From NCBI RefSeq assembly GCF_900188245.1, contig NZ_FZOK01000008.1, positions 62,001 to 126,000 of the forward strand: a stretch of 64,000 nucleotides of DNA, given 5' to 3'. This document shows, piece after piece, positions 19,108 through 29,405 of the stretch. Numbering within the stretch: position 1 is the first letter of the stretch; each line of letters begins with the position of its first letter. A program made the translations under genes and the position numbers. The notes under the pieces were generated by a model that searched no databases, was not told the DNA's origin, and worked only from the letters and a program-made list of their open reading frames with translations. This DNA is from Belliella buryatensis (lineage in GTDB: Bacteria; Bacteroidota; Bacteroidia; Cytophagales; Cyclobacteriaceae).

Positions 19108-19713
19108 TTACTTAGAGTAAAGTTCGACAATCAGTTGCTCTTTGATATTCTCTGGAATATCTTCTCTAACTGGAATGCTTACGAACTTACCTGCTAACGA
19201 GGTGTTATCCCACTCTAACCAGGAATAACGTGCAGAACCTCTCCCAGCTAAGCTAGCTGTAATTGCTTCAAGAGACTTTGAGCGTTCTCTAACAGATACA
19301 ACATCACCCGGCTTCAAGGAATACGAAGGAATATTTACCAACTCTCCATTCACAAGAATGTGTTTATGGGACACAAGCTGTCTTGCACCTCTTCTTGTTG
19401 GGGAAATACCTAATCTATAAACTACGTTGTCTAACCTAGCCTCCAACAATTGTAAAAGGTTCTCACCTGTGATACCTTGTTTTCTAGAAGCTATATCAAA
19501 CATTTTAGAGAATTGTCTCTCTAAAATACCATAGATATATTTCGCTTTTTGCTTTTCAGCAAGCTGAATAGCATATTCTGATTGTTTTTTTCTTCTACCT
19601 CTTCCATGTTGACCTGGAGGATAGTTTTTCTTCTGAAGTGCTTTGCTTTGTCCTTCAATCGGCTCACCGAATTTTCTGGCAATCTTTGCCTTTGGACCTC
19701 TATATCTAGCCAT
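19108..19713 (-). CDS. rpsD: 30S ribosomal protein S4
   Basis: 201 residues. The N-terminal region ([18 protein letters not shown]) is of the zinc-free type, without the four-cysteine knuckle. The S4 RNA-binding domain (about 93-155) reads [11 protein letters not shown]...[15 protein letters not shown] primary 16S-binding assembly protein; in E. coli it represses the alpha operon by binding its leader, but no such leader is visible upstream of rpsM here. Confidence 0.97.
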   Translation of the reverse strand: MARYRGPKAKIARKFGEPIEGQSKALQKKNYPPGQHGRGRRKKQSEYAIQLAEKQKAKYIYGILERQFSKMFDIASRKQGITGENLLQLLEARLDNVVYRLGISPTRRGARQLVSHKHILVNGELVNIPSYSLKPGDVVSVRERSKSLEAITASLAGRGSARYSWLEWDNTSLAGKFVSIPVREDIPENIKEQLIVELYSK

Positions 19714-19735
19714 TCTCTATATCTTCTTTAATGAA

Positions 19736-20134
19736 TTAAACTCTTCTACGTTTTGGAGGACGACATCCATTATGTGGAAGTGGCGTTACATCAATAATCG
19801 TAGTTACATCAAGACCTACATTTTGTAAAGTTCTTATTGCAGATTCTCTCCCTGCACCTGGTCCTTTTACAAAAACCTCAATTTTTCTCAATCCTAAATC
19901 ATAAGCAACTTGTCCGCAGTTTTGGGCTGCCATCTGTGCTGCATAAGGTGTGTTCTTTTTAGAACCTCTGAATCCCATTTTACCGGCAGAAGCCCAAGAG
20001 ATCACCTGTCCAGAATTATTGGTAATAGAGATGATAATATTGTTAAAGGAAGCTTTAATATGCGCTTGGCCTACCGCTTCAACTTTAACTACTCTTTTTT
20101 TACCTTTAGCTTTATCGTTTCTTTTCTGAGCCAT
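19736..20134 (-). CDS. rpsK: 30S ribosomal protein S11
   Basis: 132 residues. Conserved [33 protein letters not shown] and [13 protein letters not shown], with the basic tail [13 protein letters not shown]. It forms part of the platform near the mRNA exit and E site. It is 15 bases downstream of rpsM. Confidence 0.97.
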   Translation of the reverse strand: MAQKRNDKAKGKKRVVKVEAVGQAHIKASFNNIIISITNNSGQVISWASAGKMGFRGSKKNTPYAAQMAAQNCGQVAYDLGLRKIEVFVKGPGAGRESAIRTLQNVGLDVTTIIDVTPLPHNGCRPPKRRRV

Positions 20135-20149
20135 AATCTAAATCAAGAT

Positions 20150-20527
20150 TTATTTAGTTGCTTTCTTTTTGTTAGCAACAGTCTTTCTCTTACCTTTTCT
20201 AGTTCTAGCGTTGTTTTTGGTTTTTTGACCTCTCAAAGGAAGACCTTTTCTATGTCTAAGACCCCTATAACAACCAATATCCATTAATCTCTTGATATTA
20301 AGCTGAATCTCTGATTTAAGAACACCTTCTGTTCTATATGCTTCAGCAATAATATTTCTAATAGCGGTAGATTCTTCATCATTCCACTCACCAGCCTTCT
20401 TATCATAAGAAATACCTGCTTTGTCCAGGATCGCTCTGGCCGAACTCCTACCTATTCCGAAAATGTAGGTTAAGCCGATTTCTCCACGTTTGTTGTCTGG
20501 GATGTCAACACCTGCAATTCTTGCCAT
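20150..20527 (-). CDS. rpsM: 30S ribosomal protein S13
   Basis: 125 residues. Starts [17 protein letters not shown], the normal start of S13, with the helix-turn-helix [15 protein letters not shown] and the signature [28 protein letters not shown], followed by a basic tail contacting P-site tRNA. It follows rpmJ by five bases. Confidence 0.97.
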   Translation of the reverse strand: MARIAGVDIPDNKRGEIGLTYIFGIGRSSARAILDKAGISYDKKAGEWNDEESTAIRNIIAEAYRTEGVLKSEIQLNIKRLMDIGCYRGLRHRKGLPLRGQKTKNNARTRKGKRKTVANKKKATK

Positions 20528-20532
20528 AATTA

Positions 20533-20649
20533 TTAACCTTGTCTTTGTTTAAACTTAGGATTTTTTTTGTTGATCACGTAAAGTTTTCCTTTTCTTCTGA
20601 TCACTTTACAGTCAACACTTCTCTTCTTGATTGATGCCTTTACTTTCAT
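20533..20649 (-). CDS. rpmJ: 50S ribosomal protein L36, zinc-free form
   Basis: 38 codons from ATG 20649 to TAA at 20533-20535. The product starts [20 protein letters not shown] and ends NPKFKQRQG. The length and the N- and C-terminal motifs are those of L36. Of the usual CxxC...C...H zinc ligands only one cysteine (C14) remains, so this is a C-minus form. It lies between infA (six bases) and rpsM, its usual place. Confidence 0.95.
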   Translation of the reverse strand: MKVKASIKKRSVDCKVIRRKGKLYVINKKNPKFKQRQG

Positions 20650-20655
20650 GACAGT

Positions 20656-20874
20656 TTATTTGTATCGATAAACAATTCTACCTTTAGAAAGATCATAGGG
20701 AGAAAGTTCTAACTTAACCTTATCTCCTGGGAGGATCTTTATATAATTCATTCTCATTTTCCCGGATATATGGGCAATCAATTGATGACCATTCTCCAGC
20801 TCCACTTTGAACATTGCATTTGACAATGCTTCTATTATAGTACCATCTTGTTCAATAGATGTCTGTTTAGCCAT
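20656..20874 (-). CDS. infA: Translation initiation factor IF-1
   Basis: 72 residues, exactly family length. An OB-fold protein with the signature [21 protein letters not shown] and [23 protein letters not shown]. It blocks the A site during initiation together with IF-2 and IF-3. Two bases downstream of map. Confidence 0.97.
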   Translation of the reverse strand: MAKQTSIEQDGTIIEALSNAMFKVELENGHQLIAHISGKMRMNYIKILPGDKVKLELSPYDLSKGRIVYRYK

Positions 20875-20876
20875 AT

Positions 20877-21650
20877 TTAGAATTTATAGTTTTCCTCTAT
20901 ATACTGATGTGTGGTCAATATTTCAGTTCTATCTCTGAAGATAGCCACAGTATGCTCATAATGTGCAGAAGGTTTTCTATCAGTAGTTCTAATAGTCCAA
21001 CCATCTCTTTCTTGTACAATATTTCTGCTTCCTAGGTTTACCATTGGTTCTATAGCTATAACTAGTCCTTCATTTAAAAGAGGGCCACTACCACGCTTAC
21101 CGTAATTAGGAACTTCAGGAGATTCGTGTAGATTCCTACCCAAACCATGACCAACTAATTCTCTAACTACAGTGTAACCTTTAGCTTCAACAGACTTTTG
21201 GATAGCGTGACCAATGTCGCCGACTCTATTTCCAAAAACGGCCTTTTCAATACCTAAATAAAGAGAATCCTTTGTCGCTTTGAGCAATGACAATACATCA
21301 GGGGAAACTTCACCGACAGGGTAAGTATAAGCGCAATCGCTATGAAAACCTTGGTGAAAGACTCCACAATCTACTGAGATTATATCGCCATCTTTCAAAA
21401 CATAATTACTAGGAAAACCATGTACAACTACCTCATTAACAGAGATGCAAAGCGACGAAGGAAATCCATTGTAACCTTTGAAGGAAGGAACACCACCGTG
21501 ATCCCTTATATACTCCTCTGCAATTTTGTCTAAGAAAGAAGTCTTTACTCCTTCTTTTATATTCTTGGCAACTTCTCCATGAGCTTTACCAAGTATTTGA
21601 GCACTTTCTTTAATTAACTGGACCTCCTCGAAAGTCTTGTAATGGATCAT
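20877..21650 (-). CDS. map: Methionine aminopeptidase, type I
   Basis: 257 residues. Removes the initiator methionine from nascent proteins. The metal ligands are visible in [12 protein letters not shown] and [11 protein letters not shown] (two Asp), [18 protein letters not shown] (His) and VIAIEPMVN and the final DGWTIRT...EHTVAI segment (two Glu). No N-terminal SH3 or zinc-finger extension. Its ATG overlaps the secY stop codon as ATGA, which indicates translational coupling. Confidence 0.97.
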   Translation of the reverse strand: MIHYKTFEEVQLIKESAQILGKAHGEVAKNIKEGVKTSFLDKIAEEYIRDHGGVPSFKGYNGFPSSLCISVNEVVVHGFPSNYVLKDGDIISVDCGVFHQGFHSDCAYTYPVGEVSPDVLSLLKATKDSLYLGIEKAVFGNRVGDIGHAIQKSVEAKGYTVVRELVGHGLGRNLHESPEVPNYGKRGSGPLLNEGLVIAIEPMVNLGSRNIVQERDGWTIRTTDRKPSAHYEHTVAIFRDRTEILTTHQYIEENYKF

Positions 21651-22969
21651 ACCGCCGGTGCGTAATTCGAAGGATTATTTTTCATATTCCCACTTTTCAT
21701 CATACCCTCGTAATGTCTCATCAACAAATAGCTTTCGATCTGTCGCAATGTATCCATAATTACACCCACCATGATCAATAATGAAGTACCACCGTAGAAT
21801 TGAGCAAACTCGCCTCCAACTCCAGCAATGATTGCGAACGCTGGAAGAACCGCGACTAAGGCTAATAGCACCGATCCAGGTAACGTAATTCTAGAGATAA
21901 TATTATCTATGAATTCAGATGTTGGTGCTCCTGGTTTTATACCTGGAACAAATCCACCATTTCTTTTCAAATCCTCAGATATCTGCTCTGGATTCACAGT
22001 AATAGCAGTATAGAAGAAAGTAAAAAGAATAATCATAATAGCAAACACCAAGTTATATTGCCAAGATGTAAAATCAGAAAATGTAGAACCAATGTAGTTG
22101 GCAATATCATTATCACTTGACCAAATCTGAGCAATCAAGGCAGGTAAAAACATTAGCGATTGAGCAAAGATAATTGGCATTACACCAGAAGCATTCACTT
22201 TAATAGGAATGTATTGTCTTTGACCACCGTATACTTTACCACCAACAACTTGCTTAGCATATTGAACAGGAATTCTTCTTGTTGCTTCAGTCAATGCTAC
22301 CACACCCAATACCACAAAGAATAGTACTGCTGCTTCAATCAACAACAATAGCATCCCAGAAGTACCTTTGGATAAACCCTCCGCAATAATAGCTCCAGGG
22401 AATCTAGAGATAATCCCAATCATGATCAACATTGAAATACCATTTCCAATGCCTTTTTCAGTGATTTTTTCCCCAAGCCACATACAGAACATTGTACCGG
22501 CTGAAAGCAATACCAAAGAACTAAACATAAACAAGGATGTGCTCACCATTACTGCTCCTGTAGGCAAGATAGTGGCAGTAATATAGCCAATACCTTGTGC
22601 TACTGTAATAGCAATTGTCAAAACCCGTGTAATCTGATTGATTCTTTTTCTACCAGACTCTCCTTCTTTTTGTAATTTTTGAAAATATGGTACTCCAACA
22701 GTCAATAACTGCAACACAATGGAAGCAGAAATATAAGGCATAATCCCTAAGCCAAAGATAGAAGCATTACTAAAAGCTCCACCAAGGAAAGTATCGATTA
22801 GACCGAAAATACCTTCTGGAGCATCATTCAATTTTGAAGGGTCTACTCCAGGTAAAACGATAAAAGAACCCAATCTGAACACAACCAGAAACCCGATTGT
22901 ATTCAAAATTCGGACTCTTAAATCTTCAATAGCAAAGATATTCTTAACTGTTGAGATAAACTTTTTCAT
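21647..22969 (-). CDS. secY: Preprotein translocase subunit SecY
   Basis: 440 residues, ten transmembrane helices. Signature FRLGSFIVLPGVDPSKL in helix 1, the plug and second helix FGLGIMPYISASIVLQLLT, LGEKITEKGIGNGISMLIMIGI and RRIPVQYAKQ in the cytosolic loop. Central pore of the Sec translocon; its partner secE is at 46947-47135. It is placed after rplO as in most bacteria. Confidence 0.97.
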   Translation of the reverse strand: MKKFISTVKNIFAIEDLRVRILNTIGFLVVFRLGSFIVLPGVDPSKLNDAPEGIFGLIDTFLGGAFSNASIFGLGIMPYISASIVLQLLTVGVPYFQKLQKEGESGRKRINQITRVLTIAITVAQGIGYITATILPTGAVMVSTSLFMFSSLVLLSAGTMFCMWLGEKITEKGIGNGISMLIMIGIISRFPGAIIAEGLSKGTSGMLLLLIEAAVLFFVVLGVVALTEATRRIPVQYAKQVVGGKVYGGQRQYIPIKVNASGVMPIIFAQSLMFLPALIAQIWSSDNDIANYIGSTFSDFTSWQYNLVFAIMIILFTFFYTAITVNPEQISEDLKRNGGFVPGIKPGAPTSEFIDNIISRITLPGSVLLALVAVLPAFAIIAGVGGEFAQFYGGTSLLIMVGVIMDTLRQIESYLLMRHYEGMMKSGNMKNNPSNYAPAV

Positions 22970-22972
22970 TGA

Positions 22973-23419
22973 TTAAATCTTGTTAACTGTTCCGCCAACT
23001 TTTTCAATAGCTTCAGCAGCGGAAGCAGAGAAATAGTGAGCACTTACATTCAATTTCGCCGTAAGTTCGCCCCTACCTAGGACTTTTACAACATCTTTTT
23101 TCGAAACTAGTCCATGTTCTACCAAAACATCGAAAGTAACAGTATCTAAGTTAAATTTCTCAGACAGTTCTTGCAATGCTGTAAGATTGATAGGCTTACA
23201 CTCGATTCTATTAAGACTCTTGAAACCAAATTTAGGTACTCTTCTTTGAAGTGGCATCTGACCACCTTCAAATCCTAACTTAGACTTATAACCAGATCTA
23301 GATTTAGCGCCTTTATGACCTCTCGTAGAAGTTCCTCCTCTACCAGAACCAGTACCACGACCAATTCTTTTTCTATTTTTTACAGATCCCTCAGCAGGTT
23401 TTAATGTATGTAATTTCAT
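22973..23419 (-). CDS. rplO: 50S ribosomal protein L15
   Basis: 148 residues. The Gly/Arg-rich N-terminal arm ([21 protein letters not shown]) penetrates 23S rRNA; the globular part has [15 protein letters not shown]. Between rpmD and secY. Confidence 0.97.
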   Translation of the reverse strand: MKLHTLKPAEGSVKNRKRIGRGTGSGRGGTSTRGHKGAKSRSGYKSKLGFEGGQMPLQRRVPKFGFKSLNRIECKPINLTALQELSEKFNLDTVTFDVLVEHGLVSKKDVVKVLGRGELTAKLNVSAHYFSASAAEAIEKVGGTVNKI

Positions 23420-23421
23420 GA

Positions 23422-23601
23422 TTAAGCTTCCTCCACTTTTACAAGGTGACTTACTTTTCTTACCATTCCAGCGATCTGAGGAGTATTTTCTACTACTACA
23501 GATTTATTAATTCTACCAAGGCCAAGAGCAGTGATTGTGGCTTTTTGATCCTTTGGTCTTTTAATTACGCTTCTTACTTGAGTTACTTTAACCTTTGCCA
23601 T
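23422..23601 (-). CDS. rpmD: 50S ribosomal protein L30
   Basis: 59 codons from ATG 23601 to TAA 23422-23424. The product begins [20 protein letters not shown] and contains [23 protein letters not shown], the L30 ferredoxin-like core with the conserved L-G-L-x-R turn. It lies between rpsE (four bases) and rplO (two bases), its normal place. Confidence 0.96.
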   Translation of the reverse strand: MAKVKVTQVRSVIKRPKDQKATITALGLGRINKSVVVENTPQIAGMVRKVSHLVKVEEA

Positions 23602-23605
23602 CTTC

Positions 23606-24124
23606 TTAACCGTTAAAAACTTTTGACATTTTTACACCTCTTTGCTGTGATACAGCGATAGCATCTCTCAATTGAACTAAAGCATCAATTGTTGCTTTAA
23701 CTACATTGTGAGGGTTTGAAGAACCTTTGGACTTTGCCAATACATCAGTCACACCAGCACTTTCAAGGACAGCACGCATAGCACCACCAGCTATAACACC
23801 AGTACCAGCGGCAGCAGGCTTAATCAAAACGAATCCACCACCATACTTACCAAGCTGCTCATGAGGTATTGTTCCTTTCAAAACAGGCACTCTTACAAGA
23901 TTCTTTTTAGCATCTTCGATGCCTTTTGTGATAGCATCAGTTACTTCATTGGCCTTACCCAATCCATAACCTACAACACCATTACCATCTCCAACTACTA
24001 CAATTGCAGAGAAAGAAAATCTTCTACCACCTTTAACTACTTTAGCAACACGGTTGATAGCAACAACTTTCTCTTTAAGTTCTGTATCTGTTGCCCTAAT
24101 GGGTTTTCTTTTAACTTGAGACAT
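23606..24124 (-). CDS. rpsE: 30S ribosomal protein S5
   Basis: 172 residues. The N-terminal dsRNA-binding-like domain has [20 protein letters not shown] and [14 protein letters not shown]; the C-terminal domain has [21 protein letters not shown] and [16 protein letters not shown]. Role in decoding fidelity and mRNA entry. Eight bases after rplR. Confidence 0.97.
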   Translation of the reverse strand: MSQVKRKPIRATDTELKEKVVAINRVAKVVKGGRRFSFSAIVVVGDGNGVVGYGLGKANEVTDAITKGIEDAKKNLVRVPVLKGTIPHEQLGKYGGGFVLIKPAAAGTGVIAGGAMRAVLESAGVTDVLAKSKGSSNPHNVVKATIDALVQLRDAIAVSQQRGVKMSKVFNG

Positions 24125-24132
24125 AATATCTA

Positions 24133-24480
24133 TTAAAATTTAAGGCCACCTTCCCTTGCACCTTCGGCAAGAGCTTTAACATTACCATGATATAAGTATC
24201 CACTTCTATCAAATACGACGGAAGCAACACCTTTAGCAACAGCTCTTTCTGCTAACTTCTTACCTACTTCAGTCGCAACTGAAATAGTAGTATTTTTAGC
24301 ACCAAGTTCCTTGGAAGAGGCTTGAGCAAGTGTATGACCTTTAAGGTCATCAACCAACTGAGCGTATATACCAGTATTGCTTTTAAATACTGACAAACGA
24401 GGTCTAGAATCAGAACCGGAGATTTTTCTACGGATACTTTTCTTGATTCTAAGTCTTCTTGAGTTCTTATTGAAAGCCAT
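24133..24480 (-). CDS. rplR: 50S ribosomal protein L18
   Basis: 115 residues. 5S rRNA-binding protein with a basic N-terminus ([15 protein letters not shown]), [20 protein letters not shown] and the C-terminal [26 protein letters not shown]. Five bases after rplF. Confidence 0.97.
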   Translation of the reverse strand: MAFNKNSRRLRIKKSIRRKISGSDSRPRLSVFKSNTGIYAQLVDDLKGHTLAQASSKELGAKNTTISVATEVGKKLAERAVAKGVASVVFDRSGYLYHGNVKALAEGAREGGLKF

Positions 24481-24485
24481 CTTAA

Positions 24486-25043
24486 TTATTTTTTACCTGC
24501 GGTTTTACCAGCTTTACGTCTTACAATTTCACCTACGAAACGAACACCTTTACCTTTGTAAGGCTCAACTTTACGTAGAGATTTAATTTTAGCAGCTACC
24601 TGACCGATCAATTCCTTATCAATCCCCTCTAAAGAAACGATAGGGTTTTTACCCTTTGGAGTTTCTGTTTTTAAAGAAATTGAATCCGGAAGAGCAAAGA
24701 AGATGTTGTGGGAATAACCCAAAGATAACTCCAACACTTGTCCTTGGTTAGAGGCTTTATAACCTACACCGACCAATTCTAAGTCTTTTTTGTAACCTTC
24801 TGAAACACCTATAACCATGTTGTTCAACAAAGATCTATACAAGCCATGAAGAGATTTGTGTCTCTTGGACTCAGTAGGTCTTGTTACTACAATTTGATTA
24901 TCCTCAACCGCAACGGTAATGTCGGGATTCACATCCTGAGTTAGCGTACCTTTGGGACCTTTAACAGTGACAGTATTGTGTGCTGACACGTCTACAGTAA
25001 CACCCGCTGGTAGATTTATTGGTTTTTTACCTATTCTAGACAT
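24486..25043 (-). CDS. rplF: 50S ribosomal protein L6
   Basis: 185 residues, two similar alpha/beta domains. Starts [17 protein letters not shown]; the C-terminal signature is [10 protein letters not shown]... with the basic tail [11 protein letters not shown]. Sits near the sarcin-ricin loop and factor-binding site. Confidence 0.97.
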   Translation of the reverse strand: MSRIGKKPINLPAGVTVDVSAHNTVTVKGPKGTLTQDVNPDITVAVEDNQIVVTRPTESKRHKSLHGLYRSLLNNMVIGVSEGYKKDLELVGVGYKASNQGQVLELSLGYSHNIFFALPDSISLKTETPKGKNPIVSLEGIDKELIGQVAAKIKSLRKVEPYKGKGVRFVGEIVRRKAGKTAGKK

Positions 25044-25052
25044 AACGGTTTA

Positions 25053-25448
25053 TTAATAAACGTAACAAAGTACTTCTCCACCAATTCCTTCTGTACGTGC
25101 TTCTTTATCAGTCATCACGCCTTTGGAGGTGGATAGAATGGCGATTCCTAGACCATTGATTACTCTAGGCAATTCGTCATGCTTAACATATTTTCTTAGA
25201 CCTGGCTTACTCACTCGAGCAAGGCTTACGATTGCATTCTGCTTCGTTGACGGATTATACTTCAAAGCAATTTTGATAGACCCTTGAGGACCTTCTTCTT
25301 CAAACTTGTAATTCTGTATATATCCTTTATCAAAAAGAACTTTTGTCAATTCTTTTTTCATGTTGGAAGCAGGAATCTCAACGATTCTGTGAGATGCCTT
25401 AATGGCATTTCTCAATCTGGTCAAATAATCAGCTATTGGATCAGTCAT
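25053..25448 (-). CDS. rpsH: 30S ribosomal protein S8
   Basis: 131 residues. Starts [15 protein letters not shown] and ends with [22 protein letters not shown], the S8 signature region. A primary 16S-binding protein and, in E. coli, the repressor of the spc operon. The 83-base gap before it is the largest within the 29-gene unit and holds a candidate promoter and hairpin. Confidence 0.97.
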   Translation of the reverse strand: MTDPIADYLTRLRNAIKASHRIVEIPASNMKKELTKVLFDKGYIQNYKFEEEGPQGSIKIALKYNPSTKQNAIVSLARVSKPGLRKYVKHDELPRVINGLGIAILSTSKGVMTDKEARTEGIGGEVLCYVY

Positions 25449-25466
25449 ATTTATAGAAGTCTAACT

Positions 25467-25494
25467 GCACACCCGTAATGGGCGTGCAAAGTTA
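25467..25494 (-). promoter_or_regulatory. Candidate internal promoter box and leader hairpin before rpsH
   Basis: On the minus strand TAACTTTG (25487-25494) matches the -7 element and is followed at once by a hairpin, GCACGCCC / GGGTGTGC around ATTAC (25467-25487, one G-U pair). The -33 position reads TTTT rather than TTTG. No U-run follows the stem, so it does not look like a terminator. It could be a weak promoter with a structured leader, or an S8 target; both are inference. Confidence 0.4.
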
Positions 25495-25531
25495 CACAAT
25501 GATTTTTAGAATAAAAACTTTTGTCCGATTT

Positions 25532-25801
25532 TTACCAGCTTGACTTAGTCACACCAGGGATCTTACCAGCAGAAGCCATTTCTCTGAAAGTTACCCTGTT
25601 GATACCAAATTTTCTCATATAACCTTTCGGACGACCTGTCAATTTACATCTGTTATGTAATCTAACTGGAGAAGCATTTCTAGGCAACTTGTCCAAGGCT
25701 TCGTAATCACCGGCAGCCTTAAGTTCCGCTCTTTTCTTAGCATACTTGGCTACAAGACGTTCTCTTTTTCTCTCGCGAGCTTTTAATGATTCTCTTGCCA
25801 T
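25532..25801 (-). CDS. rpsN: 30S ribosomal protein S14, long zinc-free form
   Basis: 89 residues, the length of the zinc-independent type; zinc forms are about 61 and carry two CxxC motifs, absent here. Signature [30 protein letters not shown] and the C-terminus [11 protein letters not shown]. Between rplE and rpsH. Confidence 0.97.
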   Translation of the reverse strand: MARESLKARERKRERLVAKYAKKRAELKAAGDYEALDKLPRNASPVRLHNRCKLTGRPKGYMRKFGINRVTFREMASAGKIPGVTKSSW

Positions 25802-25803
25802 AA

Positions 25804-26364
25804 CTATTCTTGATTATTTTTATTGGTAAAAGGCATACCGAAAGCTTTCAACAATGCATAGCTTTCTTCATCTGTCTCAGCAGTAGTCACAAATGTGATA
25901 TCCATACCTGAGATTCTGTTAACTTTCTCAATGCTGATTTCAGGAAAGATAATTTGTTCTGTTACACCTAATGTATAGTTTCCTCTTCCATCGAAGCCTT
26001 TATCACTGATACCTTTGAAGTCTCTTACACGAGGAAGAGCAACGGTAGCGAGTCTATCTAAGAATTCGTACATTCTGTCTCCTCTCAAAGTAACCTTTGC
26101 TCCAATAGGCATTTCTTCTCTCAATTTAAAATTAGAGATAGAATTTTTTGCCTTAGTAGCTACAGCTCTTTGACCAGTAATTAGAGAAAGCTCTTCAACT
26201 CCTTGATCTACCAATTTCTTATCAGCTACAGCAGCCCCAATACCTTTATTCAAGACTATTTTAGTCAACTTTGGAACTTGCATTGCTGATTTATACTGAA
26301 ATTTTTCCTTCAAAGCAGGAGCGATTTCAGTAAGGTACTTATCTTTCATTCTAGGATTAGCCAT
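25804..26364 (-). CDS. rplE: 50S ribosomal protein L5
   Basis: 186 residues. 5S rRNA-binding protein of the central protuberance: [41 protein letters not shown] and [16 protein letters not shown] are the family landmarks. Its start overlaps the end of rplX by eight bases. Confidence 0.97.
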   Translation of the reverse strand: MANPRMKDKYLTEIAPALKEKFQYKSAMQVPKLTKIVLNKGIGAAVADKKLVDQGVEELSLITGQRAVATKAKNSISNFKLREEMPIGAKVTLRGDRMYEFLDRLATVALPRVRDFKGISDKGFDGRGNYTLGVTEQIIFPEISIEKVNRISGMDITFVTTAETDEESYALLKAFGMPFTNKNNQE

Positions 26365-26701
26365 TGATCACCTCCCCAGTTTTCTTAGAATATCTAACTA
26401 ATTTTCCATTTTCACCATGCTTTCTACCTGTTCTAGTAGCTTCACCTGTTTTAGGATCTACAAGCATAAGGTTACTGATATGTAAAGCTGCTTCTCTTTT
26501 TTCAATTCCACCTTGAGGATTAGTAGCAGTAGGTTTCACATGTTTCGTAACTGTGTTGATTCCTTCTACAATAGCCTTTCTCTTTTCAAGGTTTACAGAA
26601 AGCACTTTGCCTGTTTTACCCTTATCATCACCTGATAATACTTTTACAGTATCACCCGTCTTGATGTGTAACTTGGGTTGTTTATTGAATTTTCTTTCCA
26701 T
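26357..26701 (-). CDS. rplX: 50S ribosomal protein L24
   Basis: 114 residues. KOW motif at the N-terminus ([22 protein letters not shown]) and [24 protein letters not shown]. An assembly-initiating 23S-binding protein. Two bases after rplN and overlapping rplE by ATGGCTAA, suggesting coupled translation. Confidence 0.97.
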   Translation of the reverse strand: MERKFNKQPKLHIKTGDTVKVLSGDDKGKTGKVLSVNLEKRKAIVEGINTVTKHVKPTATNPQGGIEKREAALHISNLMLVDPKTGEATRTGRKHGENGKLVRYSKKTGEVING

Positions 26702-26703
26702 GA

Positions 26704-27072
26704 TTACAATACTTCTGGGGCCAAAGATACAATCTTCATAAACTGCTTCTCTCTCAACTCTCTTGCAACAGGACCGAATATACGGCTACCTCTTGGTTCG
26801 TCATTGTTGTTGAGAAGAACGGCAGCGTTATCTTCAAATCGGATATAAGAACCGTCTTTTCTTCTAATTTCTTTCTTCGTTCTCACGATAACCGCCTTGG
26901 AAACGGTACCTTTTTTCATGTTGCTGGAAGAAAGTGCGGACTTAACAGTTACTACAACTTTATCCCCAATAGAAGCATATCTTTTCTTGGTTCCTCCCAA
27001 TACACGGATCACAAGCACTTCTTTAGCACCTGAATTGTCCGCTACGCTTAGTCTGGATTCTTGTTGTATCAT
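26704..27072 (-). CDS. rplN: 50S ribosomal protein L14
   Basis: 122 residues, family length. Starts [18 protein letters not shown] and ends IVSLAPEVL, with [18 protein letters not shown]. Contacts 16S rRNA in an inter-subunit bridge. One base after rpsQ. Confidence 0.97.
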   Translation of the reverse strand: MIQQESRLSVADNSGAKEVLVIRVLGGTKKRYASIGDKVVVTVKSALSSSNMKKGTVSKAVIVRTKKEIRRKDGSYIRFEDNAAVLLNNNDEPRGSRIFGPVARELREKQFMKIVSLAPEVL

Positions 27073-27073
27073 G

Positions 27074-27337
27074 TTATTTAGCCTTTTCTATAATTTCTAC
27101 TAATCTCCAACGCTTGTTTTTACTCAGCGGACGAGTTTCACTAATCTTAACAAGATCGCCTGGACGACACTCGTTGTTCTCGTCATGAACCATAAACTTG
27201 GTAGTCTTCGCAACAAATTTGCCATAGATAGGGTGCTTTACCCTTCTCTCTACGGCAACTGTAATGGACTTATCCATTTTGTTGCTGACTACTTTTCCTA
27301 TTCTTTCTTTACGTAGATTTCTCTCAGTAGTAGCCAT
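27074..27337 (-). CDS. rpsQ: 30S ribosomal protein S17
   Basis: 87 residues, OB fold. [29 protein letters not shown] and [23 protein letters not shown] are the S17 signature segments. Eight bases after rpmC. Confidence 0.97.
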   Translation of the reverse strand: MATTERNLRKERIGKVVSNKMDKSITVAVERRVKHPIYGKFVAKTTKFMVHDENNECRPGDLVKISETRPLSKNKRWRLVEIIEKAK

Positions 27338-27345
27338 CTCTATTC

Positions 27346-27540
27346 TTATTTAGCTAATTGTAACGCGGTCAAAGCTGTTTTCAATCTCGCGATTGTACGC
27401 TTTACCTCTTTTAATTTGTTAGGATTTTCTATCGGAGAAATAGCATGAGCAAAACGTAACTTAGTCAAATTAGTCTGCTCAGCGGCGATTCGCTCGATGA
27501 TTTCACTTTCGGAAAGTGATCTGATTTCTGAATTTTTCAT
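27346..27540 (-). CDS. rpmC: 50S ribosomal protein L29
   Basis: 64 residues, two long helices. [21 protein letters not shown], then [28 protein letters not shown] carries the L29 signature near the exit tunnel. Eight bases after rplP. Confidence 0.97.
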   Translation of the reverse strand: MKNSEIRSLSESEIIERIAAEQTNLTKLRFAHAISPIENPNKLKEVKRTIARLKTALTALQLAK

Positions 27541-27548
27541 AGCTTTTA

Positions 27549-27968
27549 TTATCCTACGTAATCTCTACGTACCACGAAATTTGTACTTACAGGTAGTTTT
27601 TGCTGTGCAAGTCTCAAAGCTTCTTTAGCTACTTCTAAACTTACTCCAGTTGCTTCAAAAAGGATAGTTCCTGGCTTGATTACTGCAACCCAGTATTCAG
27701 GAGCACCTTTACCTTTACCCATACGAACCTCTGCAGGCTTCTTAGTGATAGGCTTGTCAGGGAAAATCCTTATCCAAACCTGACCTTCTCTTTTCATAGC
27801 TCTTGTCATAGCGATACGAGCCGCTTCAATTTGACGAGAGGTTATCCATCCAGCTTCTAGGGACTTGATACCAAAGTTGCCAAAAGAAAGCGTGTGCCCT
27901 CTTTGTGCAATGCCTTTGACTCTGCCCTTGTGCATTTTTCTATATTTAGTTCTTTTTGGCTGTAACAT
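27549..27968 (-). CDS. rplP: 50S ribosomal protein L16
   Basis: 139 residues. Begins [19 protein letters not shown]; the conserved [20 protein letters not shown] and [13 protein letters not shown] contact A-site tRNA and the 5S region. Between rpsC and rpmC. Confidence 0.97.
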   Translation of the reverse strand: MLQPKRTKYRKMHKGRVKGIAQRGHTLSFGNFGIKSLEAGWITSRQIEAARIAMTRAMKREGQVWIRIFPDKPITKKPAEVRMGKGKGAPEYWVAVIKPGTILFEATGVSLEVAKEALRLAQQKLPVSTNFVVRRDYVG

Positions 27969-27991
27969 GATTTCTCACTTAGGGGTGAAAA

Positions 27992-28723
27992 TTAGTTATT
28001 TCTCTTTCTTCTTTTTGGTCCGCCTTCTCTTCTCTTTCCTCTAGCGTTACCTCCTTTTGGCTCATTGGCTGCACCTACGTTTGGAGAAAGGTCTCTCTTA
28101 CCGTAAACTTCACCTTTGAAAATCCAAACCTTGATACCGATAATACCATATACAGTATTTGCTTCGGAAATAGCGTAATCGATGTCAGCTCTTAATGTAT
28201 GCAAAGGAATTCTACCCTCTTTGTACATTTCAGATCTTGCCATCTCAGCTCCACCCAGACGACCGGAAAGCTTAACTTTAATACCTTCAGCGCCAACTCT
28301 CATTGCAGCAGCAATGGATTGTTTCATCGCTCTTCTGAAAGAGATACGAGCTTGTAGTTGTTGAGCAATTGATTCTCCTACCAATTTAGCATCCAACTCA
28401 GGACGCTTAATTTCAAAGATGTTGATTTGTACATCCTTATTGGTTAGCTTCTTCAATTCTTCTTTTAACTTATCTACTTCAGCTCCACCTTTACCAATCA
28501 CAACACCTGGACGGGCAGTGTGAATAGTTAGGGTGATTCTTTTCAAAGTTCTTTCGATGATCACTTTGGAAATTCCACCTTTAGGAATTCTAGCATTGAC
28601 ATACTTTCTGATTTGCTGATCTTCGTAAAGTTTTTCAGCGAAATCTTTACCACCATACCAGTTAGAATCCCAACCTTTGACTACACCAAGTCTAAAACCA
28701 ATAGGGTTTATTTTTTGTCCCAT
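27992..28723 (-). CDS. rpsC: 30S ribosomal protein S3
   Basis: 243 residues. N-terminal [13 protein letters not shown], the KH domain with [16 protein letters not shown], and the C-terminal domain [31 protein letters not shown] Gly/Arg/Lys-rich tail after about 215 ([18 protein letters not shown]). It lines the mRNA entry tunnel. Nine bases after rplV. Confidence 0.97.
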   Translation of the reverse strand: MGQKINPIGFRLGVVKGWDSNWYGGKDFAEKLYEDQQIRKYVNARIPKGGISKVIIERTLKRITLTIHTARPGVVIGKGGAEVDKLKEELKKLTNKDVQINIFEIKRPELDAKLVGESIAQQLQARISFRRAMKQSIAAAMRVGAEGIKVKLSGRLGGAEMARSEMYKEGRIPLHTLRADIDYAISEANTVYGIIGIKVWIFKGEVYGKRDLSPNVGAANEPKGGNARGKRREGGPKRRKRNN

Positions 28724-28732
28724 AGTCTAATC

Positions 28733-29122
28733 TTAATTAGAGTTTTCTTTTGTTTGTACTTCATCAGCGATAACGTCGGTACTGAATGCGTCAACTACCA
28801 AGGTCACATGATTTGATCTTTTACGAATTCTGTGTGCTCTTCCTTGAGGAGCAGGTCTTAGTCTTTTCAACATCCGACCACCATCTACTTGAATTGTCTT
28901 GATATATAAATCAGCATCTTCAAGTTTTTCATCTGGATTCTTTGCTTGCCAGTTGGCCACAGCAGAAAGAAGAAGTTTCTCTAATTTAATAGAACCATGA
29001 TTTGGTGTAAACTTCAATATGCTTAGTGCATGTCCTACTCGCTTTCCTCTTACAAGGTCAGCTACCAATCTCATTTTACGAGTAGAAGTAGGAACGTTAT
29101 TTAATCTTGCTATTGCTTCCAT
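28733..29122 (-). CDS. rplV: 50S ribosomal protein L22
   Basis: 129 residues. Globular part [22 protein letters not shown]; the extended hairpin [23 protein letters not shown] narrows the exit tunnel where macrolides bind. Two bases after rpsS. Confidence 0.97.
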   Translation of the reverse strand: MEAIARLNNVPTSTRKMRLVADLVRGKRVGHALSILKFTPNHGSIKLEKLLLSAVANWQAKNPDEKLEDADLYIKTIQVDGGRMLKRLRPAPQGRAHRIRKRSNHVTLVVDAFSTDVIADEVQTKENSN

Positions 29123-29124
29123 GA

Positions 29125-29403
29125 TTATCTCTTTCCTTTATCTTTTTTGGCAATGTGACCTCTAAAGTTTCTAGTAGGAGCAAATTCTCCTAATTTATGG
29201 CCTACCATGTTGTCTGTTACAAATACAGGAATAAACTTATTTCCATTATGCACAGCAAAGGTATGACCTACAAAATCCGGAGAAATCATGGATCTTCTTG
29301 ACCAAGTCTTGATGACAGATTTTTTGCCGGACTCGTTCATAGCATCCACTTTTTTGCCCAAGTGATGTTCTATATAAGGGCCTTTCTTTAATGAACGTGC
29401 CAT
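29125..29403 (-). CDS. rpsS: 30S ribosomal protein S19
   Basis: 92 residues. [19 protein letters not shown], then [46 protein letters not shown] is the S19 signature, here abbreviated in two parts: [20 protein letters not shown] and [19 protein letters not shown]. It binds 16S rRNA with S13 in the head. Two bases after rplB. Confidence 0.97.
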   Translation of the reverse strand: MARSLKKGPYIEHHLGKKVDAMNESGKKSVIKTWSRRSMISPDFVGHTFAVHNGNKFIPVFVTDNMVGHKLGEFAPTRNFRGHIAKKDKGKR

Positions 29404-29405
29404 AA

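Noticed and set aside
19077-19130. Longer rpoA start
   Set aside because: It overlaps rpsD by 23 bases; [12 protein letters not shown] at 19076 is the normal start in this phylum.
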